DNA of 64,000 nucleotides from Gentiana macrophylla (GCA_026214975.1 CM047806.1:54267947-54331946), one strand, 5' to 3'. Numbered from the stretch's first letter, positions 10,976 through 21,481 are shown. A program made the numbers and translations. The notes: generated from the letters alone by a model not told the origin.

Positions 10976-12232
10976 ATGCAAACCCGGAGTCAAAAGGGAC
11001 CTTTATTATACACCCCTGACCCCGAGCGAACCGTAGTCCGGCCAAACAGGCGGATTTTCCGTTCTGCGGTTACGCGACGAGCCGAGCAAGATCTCGAAGA
11101 TCAACTAGCAAGGGAAATCACTGATTTTGTGATAATGGCCGCTAATAATAGACGTACGTTGGCAGACTACGCCATGCCTGGCGAAGTCAAAGTCAACCCG
11201 GCTATTGTTATTCCAGCCATTACCGCACACACCTTTGAGCTAAAACCAGGACTTATCCAGATGATGCAGCACGCATCAATTTTTCACGGCTATCAATCAG
11301 AGAATCCGCATACCCACTTACATACGTTCTTAGAGATATGCGGCACTACACGCATCCAAGGAGTAAGTGAGGATGCGATTAAACTGAAACTTTTTCCTTT
11401 TTCTCTGAAAGGAGAGGCTAAAGAGTGGTACACCTCTCTCCCTTCTGAATCTATCACCACCTGGGCAGAACTCGAAAAGGAGTTCTTGAGTCAATATTTT
11501 CCACCTTCCAAGACGGCCCAGTGTTTAAATGAAATATTCACTTTCTATCAGAAAGAGAATGAATCCTTCTTCGAATGTTGGAAGAGATTCAAGTCTCTCC
11601 TTAGAAAGTGTCCCCACCATGGCTTGCCCATGGAACGGCAAGTCAACACATTCTTCAGTGGATTGACCGAGCTTACCAAAGGCATGGTCAATAGTTCTTC
11701 TGGTGGGGCATTTTTTAAGAAAACGCCTGAAGAGGGATGTGCACTGTTTGAGGACATTGCGAAGTATAACTATGCCCCCTCTTATCAAGCAATCCAGGCA
11801 CCTCCTCCTCCCAAGGTTGAGGAAGTCAATTTGCAAAGTTTGATCGCCATGCTGCAGAAGCAGATGGCAACACCTCAAGTTCCAAACCCGATAAATCAAA
11901 CTTCTTCTTTTCCACAGAACCCTCAGGTTCTGTACTGTGAAAATTGCTGTCAGACTGGCCATATGAATGGCCAGTGTCAATTTAATCCCCCTATACCTTA
12001 TCAAGTGAATGTTGTTCATGATTATGGACAGTACAATCAAGTCACATGTCAGAATTGTGACGAGGTGGGGCACACTTCTAAATTCTGTCCTATGAACGGA
12101 CAGAATGCGGAAGTGAATGCATTCTATGGCCAGAACAATCCAAGGTTCAATCAGTTTCCTGGCCAGAATAATTTCCAAAACCAAGGGTTTAATCCATCTT
12201 CAAATTTCAATCCTAATTCGAATTTTAATTGA
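10976..12232 (+). CDS. gag: Athila-type Gag (capsid and nucleocapsid)
   Basis: This is a 418-codon frame from the ATG at 10976; the frame is open slightly upstream, but this is the first ATG and opens with MQTRSQKG, as usual for the family. It would form the particle that packages the element RNA. The middle, about residues 90-230, is a Retrotrans_gag domain with LKGEAKEWYTSLP and the downstream Trp-Glu-Lys-Phe blocks. Two CCHC knuckles follow: Cys321, Cys324, His329, Cys334 and Cys358, Cys361, His366, Cys371, all with standard spacing. The tail is an Asn/Phe-rich low-complexity run that stops at 12230-12232. Related elements continue through this tail toward pol, so the stop may be a mutation. 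It is the best preserved gene of the element. Confidence 0.88.
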   Translation: MQTRSQKGPLLYTPDPERTVVRPNRRIFRSAVTRRAEQDLEDQLAREITDFVIMAANNRRTLADYAMPGEVKVNPAIVIPAITAHTFELKPGLIQMMQHASIFHGYQSENPHTHLHTFLEICGTTRIQGVSEDAIKLKLFPFSLKGEAKEWYTSLPSESITTWAELEKEFLSQYFPPSKTAQCLNEIFTFYQKENESFFECWKRFKSLLRKCPHHGLPMERQVNTFFSGLTELTKGMVNSSSGGAFFKKTPEEGCALFEDIAKYNYAPSYQAIQAPPPPKVEEVNLQSLIAMLQKQMATPQVPNPINQTSSFPQNPQVLYCENCCQTGHMNGQCQFNPPIPYQVNVVHDYGQYNQVTCQNCDEVGHTSKFCPMNGQNAEVNAFYGQNNPRFNQFPGQNNFQNQGFNPSSNFNPNSNFN

Positions 12233-13542
12233 ATCGAATTTCAATAGAAACCACAGGTTTAATCGAGACCAAAACTTGAATTTTTCCAATCCTACGCAAA
12301 ATTCAATCGAATTGGCCTTCCAATTCAAATTCTCAAATCAAAGTCGGCCCACCACCTTATTCTTCTTCAAACTTCCAACACACTCAAGGCCCCTCCCAAC
12401 CTACCAATCTTGAAGCTAAATTGGAGGAGCAAAGTAGGTCAATGAAGAATCTAGAGAGACAAATTGGGCAATCCAGTGAACAGTTAGCTTCAGACCCAGG
12501 GGCATCTCTGTCGGTTTCACGAGAAGAATCCAAAGGGTGGTCAAGTTGCTCAAGCTGAATTGAACAAAGGCCCATGTACTGACCTCGTGCCATCAATTCA
12601 ATACGGTCAAGAGGAGGCCAGTGCAATGAATCTGAGAAGCGGTACTCAAGTTAGTGGTCCTTCCCATCAGGGAAACCACTAGCCCCTCCTGCCATCGATA
12701 AGGCAGGAGGGGAAGCTGAGCACCTACACTCCCCTCAACTGCAAGAGAAAACTCAGGTGGCTGATCCCCTGAGAGGTGAAAAAGTTGGAGATCCTCAAGT
12801 GGCTGATCCCTCGAGGACTGAAAAAGCAAGCGAGAGTCAGGAGGCTGATCCCCTGACTACAAAGAAATCTGAAAAAGCTGTTCGTTGGAAGGATCTGGAA
12901 GACAAAGCTGTAAGTGCATCCTCAAAGAAAGTCTTCTCTGAGAATGACCTTAAGAAACTTCCATTTCCGCCGAGAAAGAGCAACATTCCCTTGATTGAAG
13001 ACAAAAAGTACGAAAAGGTGCTGAACCTTTTGAAAAATACTCAGGTAAATCTTCCATTATCAGAAGTCTTGGTTGAAATGCCTAAGTATACAAAATTCAT
13101 CAAGGATGTTGTGTCTTCGAAAAAGAAGTTAGCAGGCATGGAAAGGCAAATTGGTGAGGATTGCTCCATGATTAATTATGAAGACTTACCAATTAAAAGA
13201 GGTGACCACTGCAAGTTCAGTACTTACAGTGTTAATGGGAGGTCTAGTCTTCCCTAATTCTTTGTGTGATCTAGGTGCCTCTATAAGTCTTATGCCAATG
13301 TCTCATGCAAATAGCTCGGTTTACAAAGCCTTCTAGAACCCACTACTACTGAGTTTACAATTACGATAGATCTTCTAAGAAAGCTTGGGGATCCTGAAAG
13401 ACGTCTTGGTTCAGATTGACAGATTTACCTTTCCAGTCGATTGGTATGTTTTAGATATGGAGAAAGATGAAAACGTCCCCTGATTCTTGGAAGACCTTTC
13501 TTATCTACAGCTAGGGCCCTCATCGATTGCGATGGTGGGCAA
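12233..13542 (+). pseudogene. pol: Gag-pol linker and aspartic protease, frameshifted
   Basis: The first part (about 12420-12500) encodes a coil-like LEEQSRSMKNLERQIGQ block, typical of the region after Athila gag. A second open stretch, 12757-13257, contains PFPPRKSN and MPKYTKFIKDV, the conserved lead-in to protease. A single-base shift near 13235 separates it from the protease active site, DLGAS at 13268-13282, followed by ISLMP. Athila proteases commonly have DLGA where retroviruses have DTGA or DSGA. The later blocks PVDWYVLDMEKDENVP and LGRPFLSTARALIDC are present in shifted frames up to about 13530. The product would mature Gag-Pol. It cannot be made from this sequence as read. Confidence 0.75.
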
Positions 13543-15099
13543 GTGACTATCCGAGTTGGTGATCAAGAGGTGAGTTACAATGTCTTAAAGTCCATTCAAG
13601 TACCCTCTGGTCCCCCAACCGGCTTTTCCATCGATTATATGACGGATGATTTTACCGATTATATGGATAAGAAAGTCATGGCTGTAGAAGCGGAATATGA
13701 GCGATTGGTTGACAACCTAAATACTCATGGTGTGGTTAATCTAGATCAATTAGCAGCTGATGTTGAGGAGGAATTGTTGGAAGGAGAAGCTTTGACAGTG
13801 GGACCACAGAGTAGACTCAGTGATATTGAGTTGAAAAGTGGAGATCTTAAGTCAAGTTTAGAAGACCCTCCTGCAGATTTAGTGTTGAAGCTGTTGCCTA
13901 AACATCTTAAGTATGTGTTTTTAAGAGAAGGTGACAAGCTTCCATTGATTATATCTGCCAAGCTTTCTCGTTTAGAAGAAATGAAGTTAATCAACGTCTT
14001 GAAGAAAAATGAAAAAGCCTTCGGTTGGCAGGTAGGAGATATCAGAGGGATATCTCCGGACATCTGTATGCACAAGATCAAGACGAATGAGGGTGCAAAA
14101 TGTGTACGACAGCCCCAGAGGAGGCTCAACCCTCATATGCAAGAAGTCGTTAAAAAGGAAATCATCAAGCGTCTGGATATGGGAATCATTTATGCCATCG
14201 CTGATAGTGAATGGGTTTCCCCGACTCAAGTAGTTCCCAAGAAAGGTGGAATTACGATTGAGAAGAATGAGAAGGGAGAAGAAATAGCATTGAGACTTGT
14301 CATCTTACAGTTCTGATGCAGCATCGATTATCGAAAGCTCAATGAGGTGACCATGAAAGATCACTTTCCCCTTCCATTCATTGATCAGATGCTCGAGCGT
14401 CTGGCGGGACACGCATTCTACTGCTTCCTAGATGGATATTCAGGGTACTTCCAAATACCCATTGATCCAGCTGACCAAGAAAATACCACTTTTACCTGCC
14501 CTTATGGTACATTCGCTTACAAGCGAATGCCATTTGGTCTCTGCAACGCCCCAGCCACATTTCAAAGATGTATGCTGGCTATCTTTGACGGGCTCGTAGA
14601 GAAGTGTATGGAGATTTTTATGGACGATTTTTCGGTTTTTGGTCAGTCTTTTGATGATTGCCTTGACAATCTTGATCAAGTGTTATCCAGATGTGTGGAA
14701 AAGAACTTAGTACTTAATTGGGAGAAATGCCATTTCATGGTAGATGAGGGAATAGTTCTTGGCCACAAAATCTCCGCCAAAGGTATAGAAGTTGACAGGG
14801 CAAAAGTAGAAGCTATCGAGAAGATGAGCTACCCTAAGAATGTGCGTGAAGTGAGAGGCTTTCTTGGACATGTCGGTTTTTACAGAAGGTTCATTCAAGA
14901 CTTTTCCAAGATAGCCAAGCCCCTGTCCACTTTACTAAAGGAAGACGTTGAGTTTAATTTTGATGAGAGCTGCAAGCAAGCGTTTGAGGAGCTTAAGGAT
15001 CGTTTAATATCTGCTCCAATTCTTATATCGCCCGACTGGAATCTACCTTTTGAGCTTATGTGCGACGCATCAAACTATCTTTGTTGGTCTTTGTTTTAG
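13543..15099 (+). CDS. pol: Athila-type reverse transcriptase, one in-frame stop
   Basis: The region is one frame throughout, broken only by TGA at 14314-14316. The first part (13543-14313) ends with SEWVSPTQVVPKKGG. After the stop the frame resumes with IDYRKLN and runs through DGYSGYFQIPI, the FGLCNAPATFQRCM block, the catalytic FMDD (14617-14628), GHKIS and FLGHVGFYRRFIQDF. It reaches the first RNase H block, FELMCDASN, at about 15050-15075. It would synthesise the element's cDNA. At 15079 the sequence departs from the family in a region where Ala-Val-Gly-Ala codons (GCTG) are expected and CTTTG is read twice. That shifts the frame and gives the stop at 15097-15099. Confidence 0.85.
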
Positions 15100-15964
15100 G
15101 ACAAAAGATCAAAGGAAATTCAACCTATCTATTACGCCGATCCACACATTGAACCCCTCTCAAGTTAACTATACCACTACTGAAAAGGAATTATTGGACG
15201 TAGTCTTTGCTATGGACAAGTTCCGTAGTAACTTGTTAGGAGCTCAAGTGATCGTGTGGACTGATCACGCTGCTTTGCGTTATCTGATGACTAAGAAAGA
15301 GGCTAAACCGAGCCTACTGCGTTGGATACTGACCCTACAAGAGTTTGACGTTCAAATTAAGGACAAAAAGGGCAGTGAAAACGTAGTGGCTGATCATGTT
15401 TCTAGAATGTTAAGTGAGGAAAAGGATGATCCAGATGATATAGATCTTTACTTTCCTCTAGAAAACATTATGTTGATAGACGGTTGTCCTCCTGATGTCC
15501 CATGGTATTCTTCCATTGTAAATTACCTTCATGCCAGATATCTAGACCCAGAAATGTCTTATCAGGAGAAGAAAAAGTTCTTCTCTGATTTGAAATATTT
15601 CGTTTGGGATGAACCTTATCTTTTTAGGATCTGTAAAGATGGCTTGCTTAGGAGATGTGTTCCGGAATCTGAGCAACGTGATATCATTGAGCAATGCCAC
15701 AGTGGACCAACTGGAGGTCACTTTGGTCCGTGGAAAACCGTTGCTAAGATCTTCCAATCCGGTTTCTATTGGCCTACGATCTTTAAGGATACAGAAGCTT
15801 TCTATAAAGCTTGTGATAGGTGCCAGAGGACCGGTACTCTGACAAGGCGGTTTGACATGCCTTTGAAACCCATCCTAGCATGCGAGGTCTTTGATGTATG
15901 GGGTATCGATTTTATGGGACCATTCCCATCATCTTGTGGTAACAAATACATCTTAGTCTCGTAG
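15100..15964 (+). CDS. pol: RNase H remainder and integrase N-terminal half
   Basis: In a shifted frame relative to the reverse transcriptase, this carries the RNase H blocks [19 protein letters not shown] and [10 protein letters not shown], and the tail [11 protein letters not shown]. The integrase zinc finger follows: [11 protein letters not shown] with His, then [10 protein letters not shown] with the CxxC pair intact. The first catalytic Asp is in [10 protein letters not shown]. The frame ends at TAG 15962-15964, where the family has Val-Ala-Val-Asp (GCAGTA expected, TCGTA read), so one base appears to be lost. The part before 15150 contains further small shifts. Confidence 0.8.
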
Positions 15965-15969
15965 ATTAC

Positions 15970-16746
15970 GTGTCAAAATGGGTAGAGGCTCAAGCCACTC
16001 CTCACAATGATCATAAGACTGTAATGAAATTTCTGAAGAAGAATATTTTCGTGAGGTTCGGATGTCCACGCGCCTTGATCAGTGATGAAGGGACGCATTT
16101 CTGCAACCGACCCCTAGAGAAAGTTCTCGAAAAGTATGGTGTTCATCATAAGACAGGAACACCATATCATCCGATGACTAGTGGTCAGGTTGAGAGAAGC
16201 AACCAAAGTATTAAGAAAATCCTGGAAAAGACGGTAAACAGTCATAGAAAGGACTGGAGTTTGAAATTAGATGATGTACTTTGGGCATATAGAACTGCCT
16301 ACAAAACCCCTATGGGTACATCTCCATATCAAATGGTCTATGGAAAGCCATGTCATCTGCCTGTCGAGTTAGAGCATAGAGCTTATTGGGCAACCAAGTT
16401 TCTGAACTTTGATTCCCAATCTTGTGGAAAACATCGACTGCAGCAGTTACACGAGTTAGACGAATTCAGACTCCAGGCCTATGAAAGTGCCAGGATTAGT
16501 AAAGATAAGATGAAGCTACTCCACGATGCTAAGATTAAGAAGAGAGAATTTCAAGTCGGAGAACAAGTTCTTCTATACAATTCTAGGTTACACCTGTTTC
16601 CTGGAAAGTTGAGGACACGTTGGTCCGGACCTTTCGAGATTCTCCAAATCATTCCTGGAGGCGTTCTAGAACTTCACGGTTATAGCGGTAAACCATTTCG
16701 GGTGAATGGTCAAAGGTGTAAGCACTACATTGGTGAACCTAAATAA
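15970..16746 (+). CDS. pol: Integrase catalytic core and C-terminal domain
   Basis: This continues the integrase from YVSKWVEA after the frameshift. The catalytic Asp codon is at 16084 (ISDEGTHF) and the Glu codon at 16192 (SGQVERSN), giving the 35-residue gap of a D-35-E enzyme. [25 protein letters not shown] and the C-terminal [14 protein letters not shown] block are all typical of Athila. The TAA stop at 16744 is followed by more open codons in the same frame. All catalytic residues remain, so this enzyme was lost through frameshifts and not through active-site decay. Confidence 0.87.
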   Translation: MSKWVEAQATPHNDHKTVMKFLKKNIFVRFGCPRALISDEGTHFCNRPLEKVLEKYGVHHKTGTPYHPMTSGQVERSNQSIKKILEKTVNSHRKDWSLKLDDVLWAYRTAYKTPMGTSPYQMVYGKPCHLPVELEHRAYWATKFLNFDSQSCGKHRLQQLHELDEFRLQAYESARISKDKMKLLHDAKIKKREFQVGEQVLLYNSRLHLFPGKLRTRWSGPFEILQIIPGGVLELHGYSGKPFRVNGQRCKHYIGEPK

Positions 16747-17097
16747 AAATCTTTGACTGTTCGTTGCCTCGATATCCTCGGATGTGGTGTTACGCAAGTC
16801 GATGAATTTGACGTGTTTTCACCCGACCTATTTTCAGAGGATGACGGTAATGGTCCATCCGAAGAAGTTCTAGCTGGTAGTTGGGAGATGGAAGAGTATT
16901 GGAAGGAGCGTCAACTGAAAAGTCATCAGAAGAATCAACAGAGGAAGAAGTCAACCATGGGGAAGTTTAAGCGTGTTTGGAAAGCTATTAAAGAGTTCAC
17001 CCCATGTGTGAGATGCTGTTTCTGCAGCCACACTACTGATCAGAGCTTACACGAGGTAGTGGCTGGCAGAAAAGTCAAATGGCCTGATCTAGGCTGA
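16747..17097 (+). CDS. Unknown 116-codon post-pol frame
   Basis: The stretch is open from directly after the integrase stop and in the same frame, so it may be a lost C-terminal extension of pol. It could also be a separate cistron, but it has no ATG until about residue 48 (WEMEEYW). It is acidic at first (DEFDVFSPDLFSEDDGNG), then strongly basic (KSHQKNQQRKKS), and ends with a CVRCCFC cluster. I recognise no family. The TGA stop at 17095-17097 lies 12 nt before a double hairpin, the same arrangement as at 17667-17689. Whether it was ever translated is unknown. Confidence 0.35.
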   Translation, partial: KSLTVRCLDILGCGVTQVDEFDVFSPDLFSEDDGNGPSEEVLAGSWEMEEYWKERQLKSHQKNQQRKKSTMGKFKRVWKAIKEFTPCVRCCFCSHTTDQSLHEVVAGRKVKWPDLG

Positions 17098-17109
17098 GCT
17101 TTAAACGGT

Positions 17110-17156
17110 GTCGAGCTAACGACATTAACCAAAAGCGCTACTAGGAGGCATCCTAG
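17110..17156 (+). other. Double-hairpin element, copy 1
   Basis: Hairpin 1 is GTCG-AGCTAA-CGAC. Hairpin 2 is CTAGG-AGGCAT-CCTAG. Between them lies a linker ending AAAAGCGCT. Copy 2 (17689-17736) and the minus-strand copy at 61919-61965 keep the loops and linker but change stem pairs in a compensating way. Confidence 0.6.
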
Positions 17157-17272
17157 ATATCCCTTATTATATTTATGCTGTTAGTGTTATATTTATTTAA
17201 GTTTTAGTTTAATTAAGTTTTAGTTGACTAAGTTTTTCTGTTTACATCTGTCAGTTAGTTTGCTTTTTAGAT

Positions 17273-17669
17273 ATGGATTACGGCGTTCTTCCAGAGGAGT
17301 TCCCAATCATTAGTCGGATCCCACTGATTACAGTAGCTGATGGACCAGGAGGCACTATAGTCTTGCACGTAGATTTTGAGCTTAGTACCCGTACGAAGAC
17401 CATCACCTATGTTCTCATTGTTCCCATTGTTCAGGAGGTAGTGACTTCACTCTTGAGGAGCTCTGAAGCTATAGGGCGTACATATACGGTCCTAAATGAC
17501 CTATCTTGTGAGATCTAGCGCCGGTACTACTCTGACTTCACATTTTAGAGGTTTAGAGGTAGCTGGAGATGACTGGGGCGTACAAGACGACTATGATTTC
17601 CCTCCTGCCATTGATATGCTTCGTCGTCTCATCCATTTGGTGGATTGGGACGAGATTTATGCAGACTAG
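17273..17669 (+). pseudogene. Small ORF between pol and the 3' ORF, frameshifted
   Basis: An ATG at 17273 opens 81 codons (MDYGVLPEEFPIISRIP...) that end at 17518. The next frame takes over at the same place and runs about 50 codons to TAG at 17667 (ending LVDWDEIYAD). Together they look like one small protein of about 130 residues with a single shift. The middle has a hydrophobic run near TYVLIVPIVQEVV. I recognise no family. Evidence for a real gene is modest: ATG start, similar acidic composition across the shift, and the double hairpin 19 nt after the stop, as after the preceding frame. Confidence 0.35.
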
Positions 17670-17688
17670 CGTTAGTTAGGTTTGTTTC

Positions 17689-17736
17689 GTCGAGCAAACG
17701 ACGTAAAACAAAAGCGCTTGGTGGGAGGCAACCCAC
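17689..17736 (+). other. Double-hairpin element, copy 2
   Basis: Hairpin 1 is GTCG-AGCAAA-CGAC and hairpin 2 is GTGGG-AGGCAA-CCCAC, separated by a linker ending AAAAGCGCT. Compared with copy 1, two stem pairs of hairpin 2 have changed on both sides (G:C to C:G and G:C to A:T). From memory, the GGGAGGCAACCC core recurs in many Athila-like elements; I know of no assigned function. Confidence 0.65.
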
Positions 17737-17885
17737 TGTTCTCTCTTTGTTTTTATTTATTTTCTAGAAATTTTATGTACTTCGTTTGATTTTTATTTGT
17801 AGTTTTGAAGTTTTATTTAAGTTTAATAAGAGATGAAATTTTGAATTTGAGTTATATGGGAATTTTATGATTTTTGTGCATTTTC

Positions 17886-18115
17886 CTGCTTGGACGCCCG
17901 TCCAGAACTCTGGACGCCCGTCCGTCATGACCAATTTTTGGACGAGCGTCCACTAAGTCTGGACGCCCGTCTGATTTATTCCCTCCAATCCTGTATGTGA
18001 TTTAAACTTTTGGACGAGCGTCTGATAAATTGGACGCCCGTCCAGTTCATCTGATTTCTCAGTGGACGCCCGTCCACTGAGTTGGACGGGCGTCCAACCT
18101 CTGACTATATATACC
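17886..18115 (+). promoter_or_regulatory. Palindrome cluster and TATA box, possible internal promoter
   Basis: Eight GGACGNNCGTCC-type palindromes lie in four pairs between 17891 and 18095. Ten bases later comes CTATATATACC (18105-18115). In the LTRs of families A and C the same palindromes stand just upstream of the TATA box. The cluster precedes the 3' ORF that starts at 18684. A GTAAGT donor-like site at about 18411 lies in between. Promoter function is inference from the shared arrangement. Confidence 0.4.
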
Positions 18116-18683
18116 CCTTCTTCGAGTGAACCTTCACTTTTCAGGATATTCAAACGCAAAAAACGGTTTATCTCCCTCCTTTTGCCCTAAAATCGTCAAT
18201 TCTAAACCATTTTGAGCGATTCCAAGTGCTATAGACCGCTTTTGATACCCTCTCTTCGATTTTCATAACCAAAACTCCCAACACGCTATATTTTTAGAGA
18301 ATCAGCACCCATTGTAGTCCGACTTTTAAGAGAAAAAATCCGATTTTTGGAGGCCATTTGGACTTGTTTGGACTAATCTTCATTTCGATCAGCATCTACT
18401 CATCTTACTCGGTAAGTTAGTAACAACTTTTCTCATTTTTCTTCACGTTTTTCTGAGTTCGATCTTTGAGTCGGCTCGTTCACTTGAATGTCATCTTATT
18501 TGTTTTCTTTCTTTCGTTTTTGATTCTTGACTCTTGTTGGTTGATCTGTTGATGATGAAATGGGTAGGTTATTGATCATGGATGGTTGTGGTTGTGGTTT
18601 GGTTGATTTGAAATCCCGCTTTGGATGTTAAACGGGTATCTTTTGTGGGTATTGGGATTGTTTGGTGTAGACTAGGCTTGAAA

Positions 18684-19980
18684 ATGGTTCATAAGAAGGG
18701 AGTTGTGAAGAGACACGGGAAGGAAGTTGCTAGGGAGGCCGGGAAGAAGCGCAAAGAGTTCGACCCAACCTTAGTTGATCCCAACCGAGGTGTGAGCATT
18801 CGGGAGCAACCCCCTAGAGCCACCCAAACTAGGGCAACCTTAAGAGATGAACCAACCTCAAACACTGAGACGGACGACGATATTCCTTTAGTACGGATGC
18901 CTAGAGCTCAGAAAGGCGGAGCCTCGTCTAGGGTTGAAGAGGTTGTAGAAGCTACACGGGAAGATGAGCCGGTTGAACCTAGGGCTGCTCCACCTAGAAA
19001 GAAAGCCAAAACCGTACCCCCTATGCCTTTGCCTCGTAGATTCGTGAACCCTAGAGCTCACGATGCGTATAAACAGCACTATTTCTCGAGGACGATGTTG
19101 ATAGAAAGGGCCACTTTGGAGGCAAAGGTTGATCCCGGGTTTGTCAAGCTGTTAAGGGATCGGAAATGGGACGCTTTGATGATGATTCCAACTACCCCGG
19201 TCAATAGTTCCTTGGTTCGGGAGTTTTATGCCAATTGTTCAGAAACCGACTTGGAAACGAAGGTGGTTGTGGTTCGAGGAGTCCAAGTTCCTTTTATGCC
19301 GGAGGTAATCAATGCACAGTATGGGTTGGCGGCTTTTGAGGGTCGGGATTACAAGGAAGAGATTTTACATAGGCAGAGTTTGGGGCAGGATCCGTTGGAG
19401 GAGTTGCGGTTGCGAGTTTGCCCGGATGTGGCGTGGACGTTAAGGCCGGGAGGAGACCGGAAGTAGCTGGTTACCACGACCTGGACAGAGGATTGGAAAG
19501 TCCAGTGTCGATTTATTCAGAGTCGGATGTTGCCTAAAAACAACTTGACACATTTTCATATCGGTGACCTAGGCATGCTGTATGCATTGACGTTCGGTTT
19601 GAATGTGAATGTGGGACAAGCTTTGTATGACGAGATCTCGATCAATCAGAAGGTTTATACGTGGAGCTTGATCGTCCCTCACCTGATCCACAGTTTGTGC
19701 ATCGATGCCGGTGTGCCTGAGTATGGAGCCGATCACAAGCCGAAGAATCCGAGGCCTATACAGAGAGAGAAGAGTAAGCCTTCGGGTCAATCTGAATCAG
19801 GGGCACCGCAGGAGCCTGGTTCTTCCTCAGCACCGCCCCGAGCATCTACACTTCCTGCTTTATCGCTTTCGGTTCGGATGCGGCTGAGTATAGCCAATAG
19901 TGTGCGAGATTGGCTAGAGGACATCAGGACGTCTCAGAACAACATTTTGTCGATTCTGCAATGTATCTGTGAAGGCCGGC
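18684..19980 (+). CDS. Transposase_32-like 3' ORF, N-terminal part
   Basis: The ATG at 18684 opens a basic N-terminus (MVHKKGVVKRHGKEVAREAGKK). An acidic, low-complexity stretch follows, then a conserved-looking domain from about residue 115: RFVNPRAHDAYKQHYFSR, KWDALMMIPTTPVNSSLVREFYAN, and after the stop FHIGDLGMLYALTFGLNVNVG. These blocks resemble the plant 'putative transposon protein' domain (Transposase_32), which often occupies the env position of Athila-like elements. A biochemical function is not known to me. One TAG at 19464-19466 breaks the frame, which then continues unchanged. At 19980 the frame is cut by the nested element and resumes in frame at 25885. The family call is from memory of motif style, so it is moderate. 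Confidence 0.55.
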
Positions 19981-21477
19981 TGTTAAGGGTCAATTTGTAG
20001 TGTTTTATAAGGATATATTTTATATCAATATTCCCCATATATGGATGTTTTTCGTAGAATTCGAGCTTATAATCGATTAATTGAGCAAATGACGTTTTGA
20101 ATAGTTAAAATGCAAAATCGAGTAAATATCGTGGTTTTATTATCTATTTTGTATGGTTTTACGTTTTGCTCGGTTTTGTCATCTTTTAGTGCACAAATGT
20201 GGAATGGAAGAGGTCTAAATGATGTTTGATTGAAGATTAAAATGGAAAGAAAGAGATACAAGAGGATGAAGATGAAATAAAGCTTGGGAAAATCCCGAAA
20301 ACGACTCGTAATACGACGGGCTAGTCAAAAAGGCGTTTTCTGAAGAAGAGTCCTTAATAAAAGTTGTAGAGTTTTCCGAGAGATTTTTTATGACATTCGA
20401 ATCATAATTTTTGGAGGTCTACAACTCAAGATATGAATTTTAGAAGTTTTATTCCAATAAATATGTAATCGAAGAGCGCCGCAATTTCATTAACCGACTT
20501 AAGCAGCCGACCTAAACCTCTATATAAACAGCCGCATGATCAACCCTAATTCTACACAATTGATTCAGCCACAATTCTCACAGCAGCAGCGGCAGCTCTG
20601 AGGGCAGTTCAAGGCCGGTCACCCGAGCCTTGTGCTCGGGTGATCCGGGTTAGATTAGGATGTCGTTTTTCTTCCGTTTTCGATTCATGGATTCAATCAT
20701 GTACCAAACTACGTGAGTTTATTTATTTAATTTATCCAGTCCTTATTCGTTTTTATGATCTTTAATTTATTTTGTATCGTTCTATGATTTTGATGCTATG
20801 ATGTGAATTAGATCGAGAGATCAGTTTGCTATTGATACGTTTACAACATACGGAAGTTGCGTAGACTAGATCACCATAGAAAGATAGGATCTTTAATCAT
20901 TAATTATGTGACAAATTAATTGGTTAATTATCTAGGTTGTTAGATTCTAAAATACGAGAGTTAACCTGAATCTACACCGAGTTTTGTTTGGTAAATCGAT
21001 CTCAACATTCGGAAGATGAGAGATTGATAAATTGGACTCACTAAGGAATTAGGAATCCATAGCTTGAGAATAAATTCACTAAGGAATTAGGGGTTTATGT
21101 CTCGTGAAAAGGTGAAACCCCAACTTGAATTAGAATCATGAGATGAACTAGGGTTGAAATCACTTGGTTTGTGCACTGTTTGATCCCATGTATCTTTAGT
21201 TTAGTTTAGGTTGTGTTATTTTATTTCGTAGGTTAGATTTATTTTAATTGCTCTTTCGTTTATTTTTTTTGTTCTTTCGTTTATTCGTTTTTCCTAAGTA
21301 ACAATTGAAAGGAATTAGTGAAATTAGATTCAACATCCCAATTCCCTGTGGATCGACCCCTTACTCACTTCGCTCTACTATCAATTACCCGGTATTCGGC
21401 CGGTTAGGAGTTAGTTTTGCATGGTAGTTAGGGTTTATAAATTTTCTTTTGTTTAATGATGCAAAATCTCCCCAACA
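19981..21477 (+). repeat. 5' LTR of the nested element (family B)
   Basis: This runs from TGTTAAGG to CCCCAACA. The TATA box TATATAAA is at 20521-20528. About 90 nt downstream a strong hairpin, TCACCCGAGC/GCTCGGGTGA with loop CTTGT (20619-20643), lies in the likely R region. The family shares its start with families A and C but has a different end. Confidence 0.9.
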
Positions 21478-21481
21478 AAAG

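Noticed and set aside
11525..12184. Long minus-strand open frame opposite gag
   Set aside because: It is the antisense shadow of a real CDS with zinc knuckles and capsid motifs on the plus strand.
17886..18100. CRISPR-like array of short palindromic repeats
   Set aside because: The repeats are 12 bp with 8-9 bp spacers, lie in a plant retroelement and have no associated genes.
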